Notes: generated by a model from the sequence alone, not told the origin. A DNA stretch of 64,000 nucleotides from Candidatus Rifleibacteriota bacterium (GCA_015233155.1 JADFYG010000016.1:1-64000); one strand, 5' to 3'. Shown: positions 29,691-43,266, counted from the first letter of the stretch. Numbers and translations: made by a program.

Positions 29691-31070
29691 ATGTTGTTCA
29701 AAAAATGGTCTTCGGGATTTTACATTTTGGCTTTGGCGCTTCTATTTATTGTAAAGCCGGGGTGGGGAACCCAAGGCGTTGAGAAAGCCCTTGATGAGGC
29801 GCTGAGGAGCCAAACGACAAGACCGGTCGAGGAAGTCACTCAAAAATTTCTGATAGCAGCTGATCAAATCACCAACCCCGAATACAAAGCCTCTATTCTG
29901 GCATTGCTGGCTGAATTTCTTATGAAAAAGCAGGAATGGGCCAGGGCAATTGAGGTTTTCAAGAAGATCCTTGCTGAGGGAGCGACTGCTGAAGAGGTCA
30001 CGGCCCATTACAGCATGGCGCAGGCTTATTTGATGCTTAATCAGCCGGAAATTGCAAAATCGATATGCGCGGAACTCATCGCCAACCATCCAAATAGCAG
30101 AATGGAAGAGCTCGCCAACTACATGAAAAGGGTTTCCCCCGAAAGCGTTCATGCAAGGCTGGCTGATTTCTTCGTGCAAACCCCTTCGGTGAGCCTTTCG
30201 ACAGCCCCGGTGAAGGCTGGCGGTATCGCCGTAGCAACTCGATCTGAGTATAGTAAATCATTTATAGAAGCTAATCTTCGAAAAAATAAACCGGCCGGAG
30301 GAAAACTTACGACAGCGTTAACAGCCACGGCAACCAATGAACTGAGGCAACCCGTGGATGAAGCTAAAATCGAAGAGATCCGAGTGGCAGTTAGTGGCAA
30401 AGGCTGGCGCAGTGGACTTACCGGACATATCAACTCCAAGGGAATGAGTCTCAGGTTGGACAATGACACCGATATCAGTGCGCAAAACAGTTTAGCCCTG
30501 AACGGAAACTGGAAGTTGTCCGAGAAAAATCAGCTTCGTTTGAATTACATCCGATTCGGGCATAACGGAAGCCTTACAAATGTGGCCACCTTCGACTCGA
30601 TTCTTTACAACCCTGGAGACTTGGTGCAGGTAAGAACCAGCTCTTTTGATGTCGGACTTTCCCGGCTTTTAAATGAATCGGAGCATGGTTCATGGAAGTT
30701 CCTTTACGGGATGAAATTCAGTAGCTCTTTCATGCGTCTGGCACAAAAACTGGACTCTGGAGCCGGGGAACTGACTCAAAATCTCAGCGTTCCGTATTTA
30801 GGAGTCGAGGGAAACGCTAAACTATCTGGTAATGTAGCCCTGAATGGGGCTGTGAAATACTTTTCGATAAATCAAAGCGGCGCGAGCGGTCGTCTGACTG
30901 ACTTTGACGTTGCTTTGTTGTTTGGGAGTGATTACGCCAAAGAGCCCGCTGAAACCGAATGGTATGGATCTTTGGGCTACCGTTTCTTTCTGCTCGGTGG
31001 CGGAGGCGATACTGATTCCGCTGAAATCCGCTATTCCGGGCCGACTTTCGGCCTGGAAAACCGGTTTTAG
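29691..31070 (+). CDS. Exported TPR protein with C-terminal outer-membrane-barrel-like region
   Basis: ATG 29691 has GGGGAGAG directly before it. The 459-residue protein begins with a signal peptide (FYILALALLFIVKPGWG). A TPR-like domain covers ~30-140 (QEWARAIEVFKKILAEGA, AHYSMAQAYLMLNQPEIAKS). From ~205 on there are alternating hydrophobic/polar strands and the chain ends GPTFGLENRF. That is typical of a beta-barrel last strand with C-terminal Phe recognised by the BAM complex. Its stop is eight bases before the papain-like/FGE lipoprotein gene, so the two are likely one operon. It may export or anchor that partner; this is inference. Confidence 0.75.
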   Translation: MLFKKWSSGFYILALALLFIVKPGWGTQGVEKALDEALRSQTTRPVEEVTQKFLIAADQITNPEYKASILALLAEFLMKKQEWARAIEVFKKILAEGATAEEVTAHYSMAQAYLMLNQPEIAKSICAELIANHPNSRMEELANYMKRVSPESVHARLADFFVQTPSVSLSTAPVKAGGIAVATRSEYSKSFIEANLRKNKPAGGKLTTALTATATNELRQPVDEAKIEEIRVAVSGKGWRSGLTGHINSKGMSLRLDNDTDISAQNSLALNGNWKLSEKNQLRLNYIRFGHNGSLTNVATFDSILYNPGDLVQVRTSSFDVGLSRLLNESEHGSWKFLYGMKFSSSFMRLAQKLDSGAGELTQNLSVPYLGVEGNAKLSGNVALNGAVKYFSINQSGASGRLTDFDVALLFGSDYAKEPAETEWYGSLGYRFFLLGGGGDTDSAEIRYSGPTFGLENRF

Positions 31071-31078
31071 GGGAATAT

Positions 31079-34648
<3,570 letters not shown>

Positions 34649-34659
34649 CCTTTCTTTGG

Positions 34660-34728
34660 GCACACGACTAGTTTTTCCCGATGAATGCATTTTCTCTTTG
34701 ATAACTGGTCGTGTGCTCCAGGTTTTTT
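34660..34728 (+). terminator. Long-loop hairpin, probable terminator of the FGE-peptidase gene
   Basis: GCACACGACTAGTT (34660-34673) pairs with AACTGGTCGTGTGC (34703-34716) with one G-U pair and a 29-nt loop; CCAGGTTTTTT follows. It starts 12 nt after the stop, i.e. 22 nt beyond the VR-like segment, where DGR targets often have a hairpin; either role is possible. Confidence 0.6.
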
Positions 34729-34849
34729 CTGATGGATGGTTTCAACTGGCATTCCTGATAGGTGACAAATCAGTTTTTTGAACTCGCCTTGATAGGAGTG
34801 CCGTAACCGGTCAAGCACTATCCTTGAATAACTCTGTGTTTTCGTTCAT

Positions 34850-34878
34850 TTGAGAAACTTGGAATTTCGATGTAAAAT
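34850..34878 (+). promoter_or_regulatory. Promoter of the PIN/antitoxin pair, predicting a leaderless mRNA
   Basis: TTGAGA (34850-34855) and TAAAAT (34873-34878) are 17 nt apart. The only good start codon, ATG 34885, lies seven bases after the -10 box, at the expected transcription start, and has no Shine-Dalgarno. Confidence 0.55.
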
Positions 34879-34884
34879 GGTTCC

Positions 34885-35355
34885 ATGAAGCAGAAAATAT
34901 ATGTTGAGACCACTATTCCAAGTTTCTTTTATGAAACTCGTCCTGAGCCAGATATGGTTGCCAGGCGGGAGTGGACAAATGTGTGGTGGAAAGAATATAG
35001 AGAGAAATATATTCTAGTTACGAGCATGGCGGTTGTTGATGAGCTTTCCAAAGGAAATTTCCCAAATAAAAACCAGTGCTTGGATTTCATAAAAGATATT
35101 CCGATTTTGCCAATCACAACTGAAATTACCGATATTGTTCAATTTTATATTCAACACAAAGCTATGCCAAAGGATGTTCTGGGCGATGCTCTTCACCTCG
35201 CTCTGGCGTCATTTTATAAGTGTGATTTTCTTCTGACATGGAATTGTAAGAATTTGGCAAACGCCAATAAATTTACTCAAATAAGGCGACTAAACGGTGT
35301 TTTGGGAATTTTTGTCCCAATTTTGACAACTCCGCTAGAACTGATAGGAGATTAA
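34885..35355 (+). CDS. PIN-like nuclease toxin
   Basis: The 156-residue protein begins MKQKIYVETTIPSFF, the signature of the PIN subfamily in which Glu (E8) replaces the first Asp. Other acidic positions are E53 (VVDELSKG) and D101 (VLGDALHLALAS). A LLTWNCKNLANANK segment, where the last Asp is often replaced by W-N, completes the site. It is followed three bases later by a small antitoxin-like gene, so toxin precedes partner, the reverse of classical vapBC. A+T content is higher than in the flanking housekeeping genes, consistent with acquisition. Confidence 0.8.
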   Translation: MKQKIYVETTIPSFFYETRPEPDMVARREWTNVWWKEYREKYILVTSMAVVDELSKGNFPNKNQCLDFIKDIPILPITTEITDIVQFYIQHKAMPKDVLGDALHLALASFYKCDFLLTWNCKNLANANKFTQIRRLNGVLGIFVPILTTPLELIGD

Positions 35356-35358
35356 AAA

Positions 35359-35541
35359 ATGGATGATCCGACCATTTCAAGAATAAGAATGATTCGAAAA
35401 GAGATTTCCAGCAGTTGTGAAAATGACCCTGAAAAATTTATTGAATATTATATAAAATTGCAGAAACAGTTTAATGGAAAGTTTTACGAAGATGAGATTT
35501 CCCATGAGAAAGAAAAAATAATCAAGAAAAAAGTGGCGTAA
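35359..35541 (+). CDS. Small antitoxin-like partner of the PIN gene
   Basis: A 60-residue protein starting three bases after the toxin stop, with GGAG ten bases before the ATG (inside the toxin gene). It is helical and charged: PTISRIRMIRKEISSSCEND followed by PEKFIEYYIKLQKQF. This is the pattern 'DP-x-V-x-x-IR-x-x-R-x-x-I' of short proteins that accompany this PIN subfamily. No DNA-binding domain is visible. Function as antitoxin is inferred from position. The 170 bp after it hold no gene I can support. Confidence 0.65.
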   Translation: MDDPTISRIRMIRKEISSSCENDPEKFIEYYIKLQKQFNGKFYEDEISHEKEKIIKKKVA

Positions 35542-35712
35542 TCGAATTTTTACAGCCCGTAAAGGAAAGAGAATTCCACGAGAATCTGAAACCGGGCGAA
35601 AGCAAAATGATCAAATGTTTCGGCGTCAGCTGCAAGTAAACAGCGCAGAAGATTCTCACGCATTCGACGGGATCGCAGAGTTTTAGATTCAGTTTTACCT
35701 AATTTTCATTTA

Positions 35713-36846
35713 TCATCCGACAATAAAATCCAGATAATTCTCACGGTTAATCATTTGCCACTCTGCTTCTGGATATGCGGTAATCCAATCCTTTGGTGGA
35801 CGCGGTTTAGCTTTTCCCCATTTCATCTCGTAACCATACAGTCCGCCATTACGCTCTTCAACCAGATCCACCTCTTTTTTCGTGTAGGTCCTCCAGAAAT
35901 AATTATTGGCTGATTCCCGAAGATACTCTTGCCTTTTCAGTCGCTCAATTAGCAGATAGTTTTCCCACAATTCGCCCACATCATTACGAAGCTCAATGGG
36001 ATTGAAGTTGTTGATCAATGCGTTTCGAACGCCATTATCGATGAAATAATAGCGGCTGTTCTTGATTATTTCGTTGCGCAGGTTGCGGCTGAAACCGCCC
36101 AATCTCTGAATGACGAAAGCCTTCTCCAGCAGATCAAGATAGTGATCAACCGTGTTCTTGCTCATCCCAAGACTGGTTCCCAGCTCGGTGTAAGAGACCT
36201 CCTTGCCTATTTGAAAGGCGATCAGCTGGAGAAGCCTGCCAATCTTGGCCGATTTCCTGATTCCTTCCATTTCCAGAATATCCTTGTATAGATATGAGGA
36301 GACGATCTCCTTAAGATACTGCTGTCGTTCGCTTTTATCTTGCATCAGCACGACTTCAGGGTAGGAACCGTAAATCAGACGGCTTTCCAGACGTGCTTCG
36401 GTCTGATGACGCTGTTCAGTGCAGCCAATTTCCAATTGGGACAGGGGATACTGAATCAGGGTGGTTTTTCTACCGGTCAGCGGCTCGCCGATGCTGCGTG
36501 CCAGGTCAAAGGATGATGATCCGGTGGCAATGATACGAATGCCGGGGACATTGTCCACGATCATCTTGAGATTGAGGCCAATGTTATGGACTTTCTGGGC
36601 TTCGTCTACTACCAGTAGCCGATTGTTGCCTACAAACTCCCCAAGTTTTTCAAGAGATTGACTGGAGAGATAACTTTGAACGGTGATATCTTCCCCGTTC
36701 ACCAGAAGATAGGGCTTGGTTTCTCCCTTCAGAAACTCCCGGATCAAAGTCGTTTTGCCGGTACGTCGGGCACCATAAACAACAATTACTTTTCCAGGTT
36801 TTACCATCGTTTTGAGATTATCGAGCTGTTTCTGTCTGATATACAT
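35713..36846 (-). CDS. AAA_14/DUF4143 ATPase
   Basis: I place the start at ATG 36846 (MYIRQKQLDNLKTMV) because GGAG lies nine bases upstream and a TATAAT at 36882-36877 puts the mRNA start near 36870. Earlier ATGs at 36861 and 36885 lack such support. About 377 residues. The N-terminal P-loop domain has Walker A GARRTGKTTL, Walker B LLVVDEAQ and sensor-like IIATGSSS. A winged-helix region follows (ELGTSLGMSKNTVDHYLDLL). The C-terminal DUF4143 nuclease-like fold has a VDLVEE ... YEMKWG strand pair. This abundant family is often mobile or toxin-like; the target is unknown. It faces the PIN module and is divergent from the ribosomal operon. Confidence 0.88.
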   Translation of the reverse strand: MYIRQKQLDNLKTMVKPGKVIVVYGARRTGKTTLIREFLKGETKPYLLVNGEDITVQSYLSSQSLEKLGEFVGNNRLLVVDEAQKVHNIGLNLKMIVDNVPGIRIIATGSSSFDLARSIGEPLTGRKTTLIQYPLSQLEIGCTEQRHQTEARLESRLIYGSYPEVVLMQDKSERQQYLKEIVSSYLYKDILEMEGIRKSAKIGRLLQLIAFQIGKEVSYTELGTSLGMSKNTVDHYLDLLEKAFVIQRLGGFSRNLRNEIIKNSRYYFIDNGVRNALINNFNPIELRNDVGELWENYLLIERLKRQEYLRESANNYFWRTYTKKEVDLVEERNGGLYGYEMKWGKAKPRPPKDWITAYPEAEWQMINRENYLDFIVG

Positions 36847-36876
36847 TATCGCAAACTCCGTCATTAAACTGACTGA

Positions 36877-36882
36877 ATTATA
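36877..36882 (-). promoter_or_regulatory. -10 element of the ATPase gene
   Basis: A consensus TATAAT on the minus strand without a good -35 at 16-18 nt. It falls inside the longest possible reading frame, arguing for the shorter start at 36846. Confidence 0.4.
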
Positions 36883-36995
36883 CATTTTTTCGAAACGAAT
36901 GCGCCAGGAAAATGCTAAAATAGAGATGAATTTGTGCGGGTAGCGAGGAAAGTCGCATCAGTGGCAGAATAAATGACTGAATTAAAAATTGTACA

Positions 36996-37024
36996 TTGAC
37001 AGGATACGCTTGCTGTGCTAATAT
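36996..37024 (+). promoter_or_regulatory. Promoter of the str-S10-spc-alpha superoperon
   Basis: A consensus TTGACA (36996-37001) and TAATAT (37019-37024) are 17 nt apart. The leader to rpsL is about 75 nt. Confidence 0.88.
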
Positions 37025-37106
37025 CCTAAGCTACCACTTACTTTATGGTGGAACAGTCGTTATTTATTTTCTAAGATGCAAAATTTTGGAAGGAAGGTGT
37101 TGTCAG

Positions 37107-37481
37107 GTGCCGACCATCAATCAACTCATTCGTAAGGCACGGCAGGGAGTTCGTTACAAATCTTCTTCGCCAGCCCTGGAAAACTGTCCCCAGAGACGCG
37201 GGGTTTGCACGGTTGTCAAGACGACCACCCCGAAGAAACCGAACTCAGCGTTGCGTAAGATCGCTCGTGTCCGGTTGACCAACAAGATCGAAGTTACTGC
37301 CTACATTCCCGGCGTGGGTCACAATCTCCAGGAACACTCCGTGGTCATGATTCGTGGCGGTCGCGTAAAAGATCTTCCCGGTGTTCGCTATCACATCATT
37401 CGCGGAACCCTGGATTGCGCTGGCGTCGCCAATCGGAAGCAGTCGCGCTCGAAATACGGCGCCAAGCGACCCAAGAAGTGA
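37107..37481 (+). CDS. rpsL: 30S ribosomal protein S12
   Basis: S12 lies at the decoding centre. The start is GTG 37107 (encoding [15 protein letters not shown]), with AGGAAGG nine bases upstream; the frame is open further 5' but S12 always begins here. It has 124 residues, normal length. [12 protein letters not shown] carries the lysine at which streptomycin-resistance mutations occur, and KDLPGVRYH contains the aspartate that is methylthiolated in many bacteria. First gene of the superoperon. Confidence 0.97.
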   Translation: MPTINQLIRKARQGVRYKSSSPALENCPQRRGVCTVVKTTTPKKPNSALRKIARVRLTNKIEVTAYIPGVGHNLQEHSVVMIRGGRVKDLPGVRYHIIRGTLDCAGVANRKQSRSKYGAKRPKK

Positions 37482-37501
37482 AATAAGGAGGATTATAGCC
37501 A

Positions 37502-37975
37502 ATGCCTCGTCGTGGTCACATCTCCAAGCGGGAAATAATTCCCGATTCAGTTTACAATTCTAAGCTGGTTACACGTTTCATGAATTGCCTTATGTATTCG
37601 GGCAAGAAGAGCATTGCGAGCCGCATTCTGTATAATGCGATCGAAAAGCTTTCCAAGCACAACAACAATGAGAATGGTCTTGAGCTTTTCAAGAAAGCCA
37701 TCGATATGGCCAAGCCCATCGTTGAAGTTCGCTCGAAGCGCATTGGTGGTGCCAACTACCAGGTGCCTATTGAAGTGAAGCCAGATCGTGCTATTGCTCT
37801 TGCGTTCCGATGGATACTTGGTTTCTCACGCTCGCGCAAAGAAAAATCCATGGCGGATCGTCTTTCGGCCGAGTTTGCGGAAATTTTGAAGAACACGGGC
37901 GCAACTATGAAGAAGCGTGACGAAGTGCATCGTATGGCTGAAGCCAACAAGGCTTTTGCTCATTACCGCGTCTGA
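37502..37975 (+). CDS. rpsG: 30S ribosomal protein S7
   Basis: S7 initiates assembly of the 30S head and touches E-site tRNA. It has 157 residues, starts MPRRGHISKREI and contains the helical core GGANYQVPIEVKPDRAIAL. AAGGAGG lies ten bases before the ATG. It is 20 nt after rpsL. Length and sequence are ordinary. Confidence 0.97.
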   Translation: MPRRGHISKREIIPDSVYNSKLVTRFMNCLMYSGKKSIASRILYNAIEKLSKHNNNENGLELFKKAIDMAKPIVEVRSKRIGGANYQVPIEVKPDRAIALAFRWILGFSRSRKEKSMADRLSAEFAEILKNTGATMKKRDEVHRMAEANKAFAHYRV

Positions 37976-38036
37976 CGTCTCTATTCTGACTGACTAATTA
38001 ACGAGAGGGGAACTAATCCCGTTTTGGGTAAGCATC

Positions 38037-40154
38037 ATGAAACCGCGTGAAGAACTTCAGAAGGTAAGAAACATCGGTATTATCGCCCACATCGACGCCG
38101 GAAAAACGACGACGACCGAGCGGATTCTTTTCTATACCGGCCGTAATTATAAGATGGGTGAAGTGCATGATGGTACTGCCACCATGGATTGGATGATCCA
38201 GGAACAGGAACGCGGTATTACCATTACCTCCGCCGCAACAAGATGTTCATGGGGCGGTTGTGATATCAACATCATAGACACACCCGGACATGTGGACTTT
38301 ACGGCCGAGGTAGAGCGCTCTCTGCGCGTACTTGATGGTGGCGTTGTTGTTTTTTGCGCCGTCGGGGGTGTGCAGCCTCAATCTGAAACCGTTTGGCGGC
38401 AGGCGAATAAATACGGTATACCCCGCATGGCCTTCATCAACAAGATGGATCGTGTCGGGGCTAACTTCGAGCGAGTGGTTACACAGATTAAGGAGCGTCT
38501 TGGCTCCAGACCTGTTCCAATCGTTCTCCCCATTGGTGCGGAAGAGCATTTTCAGGGATTTATCGATCTGGTCGAAATGAAAGCTCACATCTGGCCGGAA
38601 GGCCCCGGAAATGAAAAAGGCGTGAAATTCGAAATATTGCCTATTCCGGCTGAAATGCAGGCTGCGGCCCAGGAAGCGCGAAATCAGCTTCTTGAGGCGC
38701 TTTCCGCGTATAACGACGAGATTATCGAGAAATATCTTGATGATCAGGAAATTTCGAATGACATTGTTCGTTCTACGCTGCGCGAAGCTACCTTGAAGGG
38801 GAAAATCGTCCCGGTTCTCTGCGGTTCCGCGTTCAAAAACAAGGGAGTTCAGGCGATCCTGGATGGTGTCGTGGCTTATCTTCCCTCGCCAATAGATATT
38901 CCGCCTGCACGCGGTTTCGATTTGAAGACCGGCGATCCGATAGATATTCCGGCAGATCCGAAGGGGCCTTTTTGCGCAATTGTTTTCAAGATCGTAACAG
39001 ATCCTCATGTCGGAAAACTTGCCTACCTGCGTGTATACTCCGGAACTCTTGCTGCCGGATCCTCGGTTATGAATACCACTCGCGGGACCCGCGAACGTTT
39101 GGGACGTCTTCTTCAGATGCACGCAAACCAGCGCCAGGATCTGAAGGAAATTCATGCCGGAGATATTGTCGCTTCCGTCGGTCTCAAAAAGGTCGGCACT
39201 GGTGATACGCTTACTTCCGAAGACGGCCAGTTAGTTCTCGAAAAGATCAAGTTCCCGGAAACAGTAATTGCGGTTGCTATTGAGCCCAAGACCCAGGCTG
39301 ACATGGCTAAGCTTTCCATCACGCTCAATTCACTGATGGAAGAAGATCCTACGTTCAAAGTGAAGACGGACAGCGATACCGGCGAAACGATTATCGCCGG
39401 CATGGGAGAGCTTCATCTTGAGATCATTGTCGATCGCATCATTCGCGAGTTTGGGGTTCAAGCCAGTGTTGGGCGTCCGCAGGTGGCATACAAGGAAGGC
39501 ATTCGCAGACAGGCACGCGGAGAGGCTAAGCACGTGAAACAGTCGGGTGGACACGGCCAATACGGACATGTCGTTCTGACTGTAGAGCCCCTTCCACGCG
39601 GCGGTGGCTTCGAGTTCGTGAATTCTCTCGTCGGTGGTACGATCCCGAAGGAGTATGTGAAGTCCGTGGAGCAGGGCATTCGCGATGCTCTGAACGATGG
39701 CGCGCTTGCCGGTTATCCGGTTGTCGATGTGAAGGCTACCCTGCTTGATGGGTCCTATCACGAAGTCGATTCTTCGGATATAGCGTTCAAGATAGCAGGC
39801 TTCATGGCGGCTAAAGATGGTCTTTCAAAGGCGAGACCGGCTATCCTGGAGCCGATCATGAAGGTCGAAGTTGAGACTCCCGACCAATATATGGGTGACA
39901 TCATCGGGAACATTCAATCGCGTCGTGGAAAGGTGATGAACGTAGAAACTCGTGGTGACATGCGGGTTATCGACTGTACTGCTCCGCTTTCCGACATGTT
40001 TGGATATTCAACGCAAGTTAGGTCCTTGTCACAAGGACGAGCTTCGTATACAATGGAACTTCTACATTACGAGGAGCTCCCTGATAATTTGGCCGAAAAG
40101 GTTTTTGGTCGCAAAGGTTCCCGGGGTGGGATGCAGCAGTTAGCGGCGAACTGA
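38037..40154 (+). CDS. fusA: Elongation factor G
   Basis: This GTPase drives translocation of tRNA-mRNA on the ribosome. It has 705 residues with the G motifs [14 protein letters not shown] (G1), DTPGHVDF (G3) and NKMDR (G4), followed by domains II-V. No strong Shine-Dalgarno precedes the ATG; a GGGG...CCC hairpin in the 61-nt gap after rpsG may influence initiation. tuf, which follows fusA in most bacteria, is absent; rpsJ comes next after 55 nt. Confidence 0.97.
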   Translation: MKPREELQKVRNIGIIAHIDAGKTTTTERILFYTGRNYKMGEVHDGTATMDWMIQEQERGITITSAATRCSWGGCDINIIDTPGHVDFTAEVERSLRVLDGGVVVFCAVGGVQPQSETVWRQANKYGIPRMAFINKMDRVGANFERVVTQIKERLGSRPVPIVLPIGAEEHFQGFIDLVEMKAHIWPEGPGNEKGVKFEILPIPAEMQAAAQEARNQLLEALSAYNDEIIEKYLDDQEISNDIVRSTLREATLKGKIVPVLCGSAFKNKGVQAILDGVVAYLPSPIDIPPARGFDLKTGDPIDIPADPKGPFCAIVFKIVTDPHVGKLAYLRVYSGTLAAGSSVMNTTRGTRERLGRLLQMHANQRQDLKEIHAGDIVASVGLKKVGTGDTLTSEDGQLVLEKIKFPETVIAVAIEPKTQADMAKLSITLNSLMEEDPTFKVKTDSDTGETIIAGMGELHLEIIVDRIIREFGVQASVGRPQVAYKEGIRRQARGEAKHVKQSGGHGQYGHVVLTVEPLPRGGGFEFVNSLVGGTIPKEYVKSVEQGIRDALNDGALAGYPVVDVKATLLDGSYHEVDSSDIAFKIAGFMAAKDGLSKARPAILEPIMKVEVETPDQYMGDIIGNIQSRRGKVMNVETRGDMRVIDCTAPLSDMFGYSTQVRSLSQGRASYTMELLHYEELPDNLAEKVFGRKGSRGGMQQLAAN

Positions 40155-40209
40155 CAGTTTTTTCGCCAGACGATTTTATGGAATTACGATCCGAAGGAGG
40201 ATTTTGTTC

Positions 40210-40521
40210 ATGGCAAAACAGAAGATGCGCATGTCCTTGAAGGCATTTGACCACCGCTTGCTCGACCAGTCGGTGGGGCGGATTGGCGACACGGTGAAGC
40301 GCACCGGTACGCGGATTTCCGGTCCCATTCCGATGCCGACCGAGATCCGTAAATACACGGTTCTGCGCTCTCCATTCGTAAACAAGGATTCGCGTGAGCA
40401 GTTTGAAATGCGGATTCACAAGCGGAATATTGATTTGTATAGCCCCTCCACCCAGACGGTTGATTCATTGATGAACATGGATCTCCCATCGGGTGTGAAT
40501 ATCGAAATCAAGATGCTCTGA
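40210..40521 (+). CDS. rpsJ: 30S ribosomal protein S10
   Basis: The start ATG 40210 ([15 protein letters not shown]) has GGAGGA eight bases upstream; an in-frame TTG two codons earlier is ignored. 103 residues, normal. It contains [20 protein letters not shown] and the long loop. S10 is the 30S head protein and the NusB/NusG-binding antitermination partner. It directly follows fusA, joining the str and S10 operons. Confidence 0.97.
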   Translation: MAKQKMRMSLKAFDHRLLDQSVGRIGDTVKRTGTRISGPIPMPTEIRKYTVLRSPFVNKDSREQFEMRIHKRNIDLYSPSTQTVDSLMNMDLPSGVNIEIKML

Positions 40522-40543
40522 TCGAGGGAAGAAGGAGGAGAAC

Positions 40544-41167
40544 ATGGCCGTCAAGGCATTATTGGGAACTAAGGTGGGTATGACCCAGATTTTCACGGAT
40601 ACTGGCGACGTCGTCCCTGTGACCGTGATAAGCGCCGGACCCTGCACGATCATCCGCAAGGAAGATAAGGCTGTCCAGGTCGGTTATCGCGAGATTCGCA
40701 AGGAAGCGGTTGAGCGTCTGCTCAACAAGCCGTTGCGCATGATGTTCGAAAAGGCCGGCGTGAAGCCGTTCCGTTTCGTCCGATCTCTCCCGGCCGATGA
40801 TCTGGACAACGTCCAGGCTCAGACCGAGATCAATGTCACGATGTTCAAGACCGGCGACATGGTTGATGTGGTCGGTACAAGCAAGGGAAAGGGCTTCTCA
40901 GGAGCGATGGAACGCCATCATTTCAACGGACAGCCCAACACGCACGGTTGTTCTGACCGACAGCGCTGCACCGGATCCACCGGTTCCGGTACCGAAGCCA
41001 GCCGCACCTGGAAGGGCAAGCGTCTTCCGGGGCACATGGGCGATGTTCGCCGCACGGTCAAGGGTTTGAAGGTGGTCAAGGTCGACGAGCAGAAGAATCT
41101 TATCCTTGTTTCGGGTTCGATTCCTGGTGCCAATAAGGGCCTCGTGATCATTCGGGTCGCCAAGTGA
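40544..41167 (+). CDS. rplC: 50S ribosomal protein L3
   Basis: One of the first proteins to bind 23S rRNA; its loop reaches the peptidyl-transferase centre. 207 residues beginning MAVKALLGTKVGMTQIF, with the central finger FNGQPNTHGCSDRQR and GKRLPGHMGDVRRTVKGL. GAAGGAGGAG lies just before the start. Normal length and position. Confidence 0.97.
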   Translation: MAVKALLGTKVGMTQIFTDTGDVVPVTVISAGPCTIIRKEDKAVQVGYREIRKEAVERLLNKPLRMMFEKAGVKPFRFVRSLPADDLDNVQAQTEINVTMFKTGDMVDVVGTSKGKGFSGAMERHHFNGQPNTHGCSDRQRCTGSTGSGTEASRTWKGKRLPGHMGDVRRTVKGLKVVKVDEQKNLILVSGSIPGANKGLVIIRVAK

Positions 41168-41177
41168 GGAATCAGCA

Positions 41178-41834
41178 ATGCAACTGAAGAAATGGAACAT
41201 GAAAGGCAGTGAGTCCGGCAGCGTTAATGTCAGCGATGGCGTCTTCGCCCGCACCGCTGCAACTGCCGAGAAGGATTCGGATATTACTCCGGTTCATCCG
41301 CAGACAATCACTGATGTCGTGAAGTCTCAACTGAACAACGAGCGACAGGGAACTCTTTGCACCAAAACCCGGGCTGAAGTCCGCGGCGGTGGTAAGAAGC
41401 CCTGGCGGCAAAAGGGAACTGGTCGCGCACGTGCAGGCAGCACGCGTTCACCTCTCTGGCCTGGCGGCGGTGCAACATTTGGCCCCCGCCCCCGCATCTA
41501 CGATCATCGTCCTCCCAAGAAAGTGGTCGATCGCGCCTTGCAGGGAATTCTCACTGCTATGGCCGCTAATGATCGCATTCACGTGGTCGAGGGACTTGCC
41601 TTCGAAACCGGAAAGACCAAAGATGTTGTGGCATTCATGGAAACACACAAACTTGTCAAGGCTCTGTTTGTCGTTTCCGCCATCAGCGACAAGACTTCTC
41701 AGGCCGTCCGGAACCTCAAAAATGTTCGACTCGTGACCCCTCTCCAGGTGAACGCCGTTGATCTGCTGAAGTACAATACTTTGGCGATCAGCGACCAGGC
41801 ATTGAAAACCCTCGAGGAGGCCCTCAATAAATGA
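41178..41834 (+). CDS. rplD: 50S ribosomal protein L4
   Basis: 218 residues. The exit-tunnel loop GGGKKPWRQKGTGRARAGS and SPLWPGGGATFGPRPR are intact. In proteobacteria L4 represses its own operon by binding the S10 leader; no such leader structure is evident here. The N-terminus carries about ten extra residues (MQLKKWNMKG) compared with many homologues. It overlaps rplW by four bases. Confidence 0.97.
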   Translation: MQLKKWNMKGSESGSVNVSDGVFARTAATAEKDSDITPVHPQTITDVVKSQLNNERQGTLCTKTRAEVRGGGKKPWRQKGTGRARAGSTRSPLWPGGGATFGPRPRIYDHRPPKKVVDRALQGILTAMAANDRIHVVEGLAFETGKTKDVVAFMETHKLVKALFVVSAISDKTSQAVRNLKNVRLVTPLQVNAVDLLKYNTLAISDQALKTLEEALNK

Positions 41835-42121
41835 AGACTCATCAGGATGTTATTCTTCGTCCGATCGTCTCTGAAAAGAGCTACGACCGGATGGGAGAGA
41901 AGATTTATCAATTTCGCGTGGCCACGGATGCCAACAAGCATCAGATCAAGGATGCGGTCGAAGCTCTTTTTAAAGTGCATGTGATCAAGGTTGCCACCAT
42001 CAACGTTCGTCCCAAGCCCAAGAAGCGGGGCGTGCATCGCGGCTTTTCCTCTGCCTATAAGAAAGCGATCGTCACTCTTAATCAGAATGATTCGATTTCT
42101 TTCTTTGAAGGCATGAGCTGA
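41831..42121 (+). CDS. rplW: 50S ribosomal protein L23
   Basis: A tunnel-exit protein that docks SRP and trigger factor. 96 residues starting [19 protein letters not shown], with the RNA-binding loop [16 protein letters not shown]. The ATG overlaps the rplD stop (ATGA), so translation is coupled. Confidence 0.96.
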   Translation: MKTHQDVILRPIVSEKSYDRMGEKIYQFRVATDANKHQIKDAVEALFKVHVIKVATINVRPKPKKRGVHRGFSSAYKKAIVTLNQNDSISFFEGMS

Positions 42122-42149
42122 GCCAGATTCGCGAGACAGGAGAAGAATA

Positions 42150-42977
42150 ATGGGTATTAAGAGTTATCGGCCGATTACTCCCTCCCGACGGTTTATCGAG
42201 GGTTATACCTTCGAGGAAATCACTGTTCGGAAGCCGGAAAAATCCCTTATTGAAATTCTACACAAACCCGCGGGGCGCAACCATCATGGTCATGTCACGC
42301 AGCGCCACCGTGGTGGTGGACACAAACGCTTCTATCGCATCATTGACTTCAAGCGTTTCAAGGATGGCATCCCCGGGAAAGTCGCGACGATCGAGTATGA
42401 TCCCAATCGCACTGCCCGCATTGCCCTCATTCACTATCGCGACGGCGAGAAGCGGTATATCATTGCACCTGATGGAATCAGCGTTGGCATGATGATCGAG
42501 AACGGCAGCAAGGCTGACATCACTGTCGGCAACTGCCTTGCCCTCAGAGATATTCCAACGGGTTCGACCATTCATCACATTGAGATGAAGCCCGGCAAGG
42601 GTGCCCAGATGGTACGTTCAGCTGGCACCAAGGCTCAGCTGGCTGGCAAGGAAGGCCCCTACGCCCAGATCAATTTGCCATCCGGTGAAATGCGTCTGAT
42701 TCCACTCGATTGCCGAGCGGTTATCGGTCTTGTCGGCAATGGGGATCACATGAATCTTTCCATCGGCAAAGCTGGTCGGAATCGCTGGAAGGGATGGCGT
42801 CCATATGTTCGTGGCGCGGTCATGAATCCTTGCGACCATCCACATGGCGGCGGCGAAGGCAAGAACAGTCGCGGTCGTCCTCCGGTGTCATTGTGGGGCC
42901 AGCCCGCGAAGGGCTATAAAACCCGCAAGAAGAAGAATCCTTCTTCGAAGTTCATTATTTCACGCCGTAAGCGCTGA
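42150..42977 (+). CDS. rplB: 50S ribosomal protein L2
   Basis: 275 residues. It binds domain IV of 23S rRNA and is needed for subunit joining and peptidyl transfer. It contains [19 protein letters not shown] and the conserved [12 protein letters not shown] loop with its essential histidine, and ends in a basic tail. GGAGAAGAATA precedes the ATG. Normal. Confidence 0.97.
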   Translation: MGIKSYRPITPSRRFIEGYTFEEITVRKPEKSLIEILHKPAGRNHHGHVTQRHRGGGHKRFYRIIDFKRFKDGIPGKVATIEYDPNRTARIALIHYRDGEKRYIIAPDGISVGMMIENGSKADITVGNCLALRDIPTGSTIHHIEMKPGKGAQMVRSAGTKAQLAGKEGPYAQINLPSGEMRLIPLDCRAVIGLVGNGDHMNLSIGKAGRNRWKGWRPYVRGAVMNPCDHPHGGGEGKNSRGRPPVSLWGQPAKGYKTRKKKNPSSKFIISRRKR

Positions 42978-42993
42978 GCAGGAGTTATAGACA

Positions 42994-43266
42994 ATGAGCA
43001 GAAAAGCCCCTTACGTTGAAGAACGGTTAATGAAGCGAATTGAAACCATGAACAAGGCTGGTGAGAAGCGCCAGATTCGTACATGGTCTCGAAGGTCTAC
43101 CGTTTATCCCGTCATGGTCGGTCACACGATCGCCGTCCACAATGGACGGAAGCACGTTCCGGTGTTTATCACCGAGAACATGGTTGGTCACAAGCTGGGC
43201 GAGTTCGCCCCCACACGGACCTTCCGCAGCCACGCCGCCAGCGAAAAATCCGCGGCGTTGAAGTAG
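42994..43266 (+). CDS. rpsS: 30S ribosomal protein S19
   Basis: 90 residues beginning [16 protein letters not shown], with the core [19 protein letters not shown] and [14 protein letters not shown]. It pairs with S13 in the 30S head and bridges to the 50S. It sits 16 nt after rplB; the extended rplV begins 10 nt after its stop. Confidence 0.96.
   Translation: MSRKAPYVEERLMKRIETMNKAGEKRQIRTWSRRSTVYPVMVGHTIAVHNGRKHVPVFITENMVGHKLGEFAPTRTFRSHAASEKSAALK

Noticed and set aside
38247-39155. 302-codon minus-strand frame inside fusA
   Set aside because: Antisense to the G domain and domain II of EF-G; no recognisable protein.
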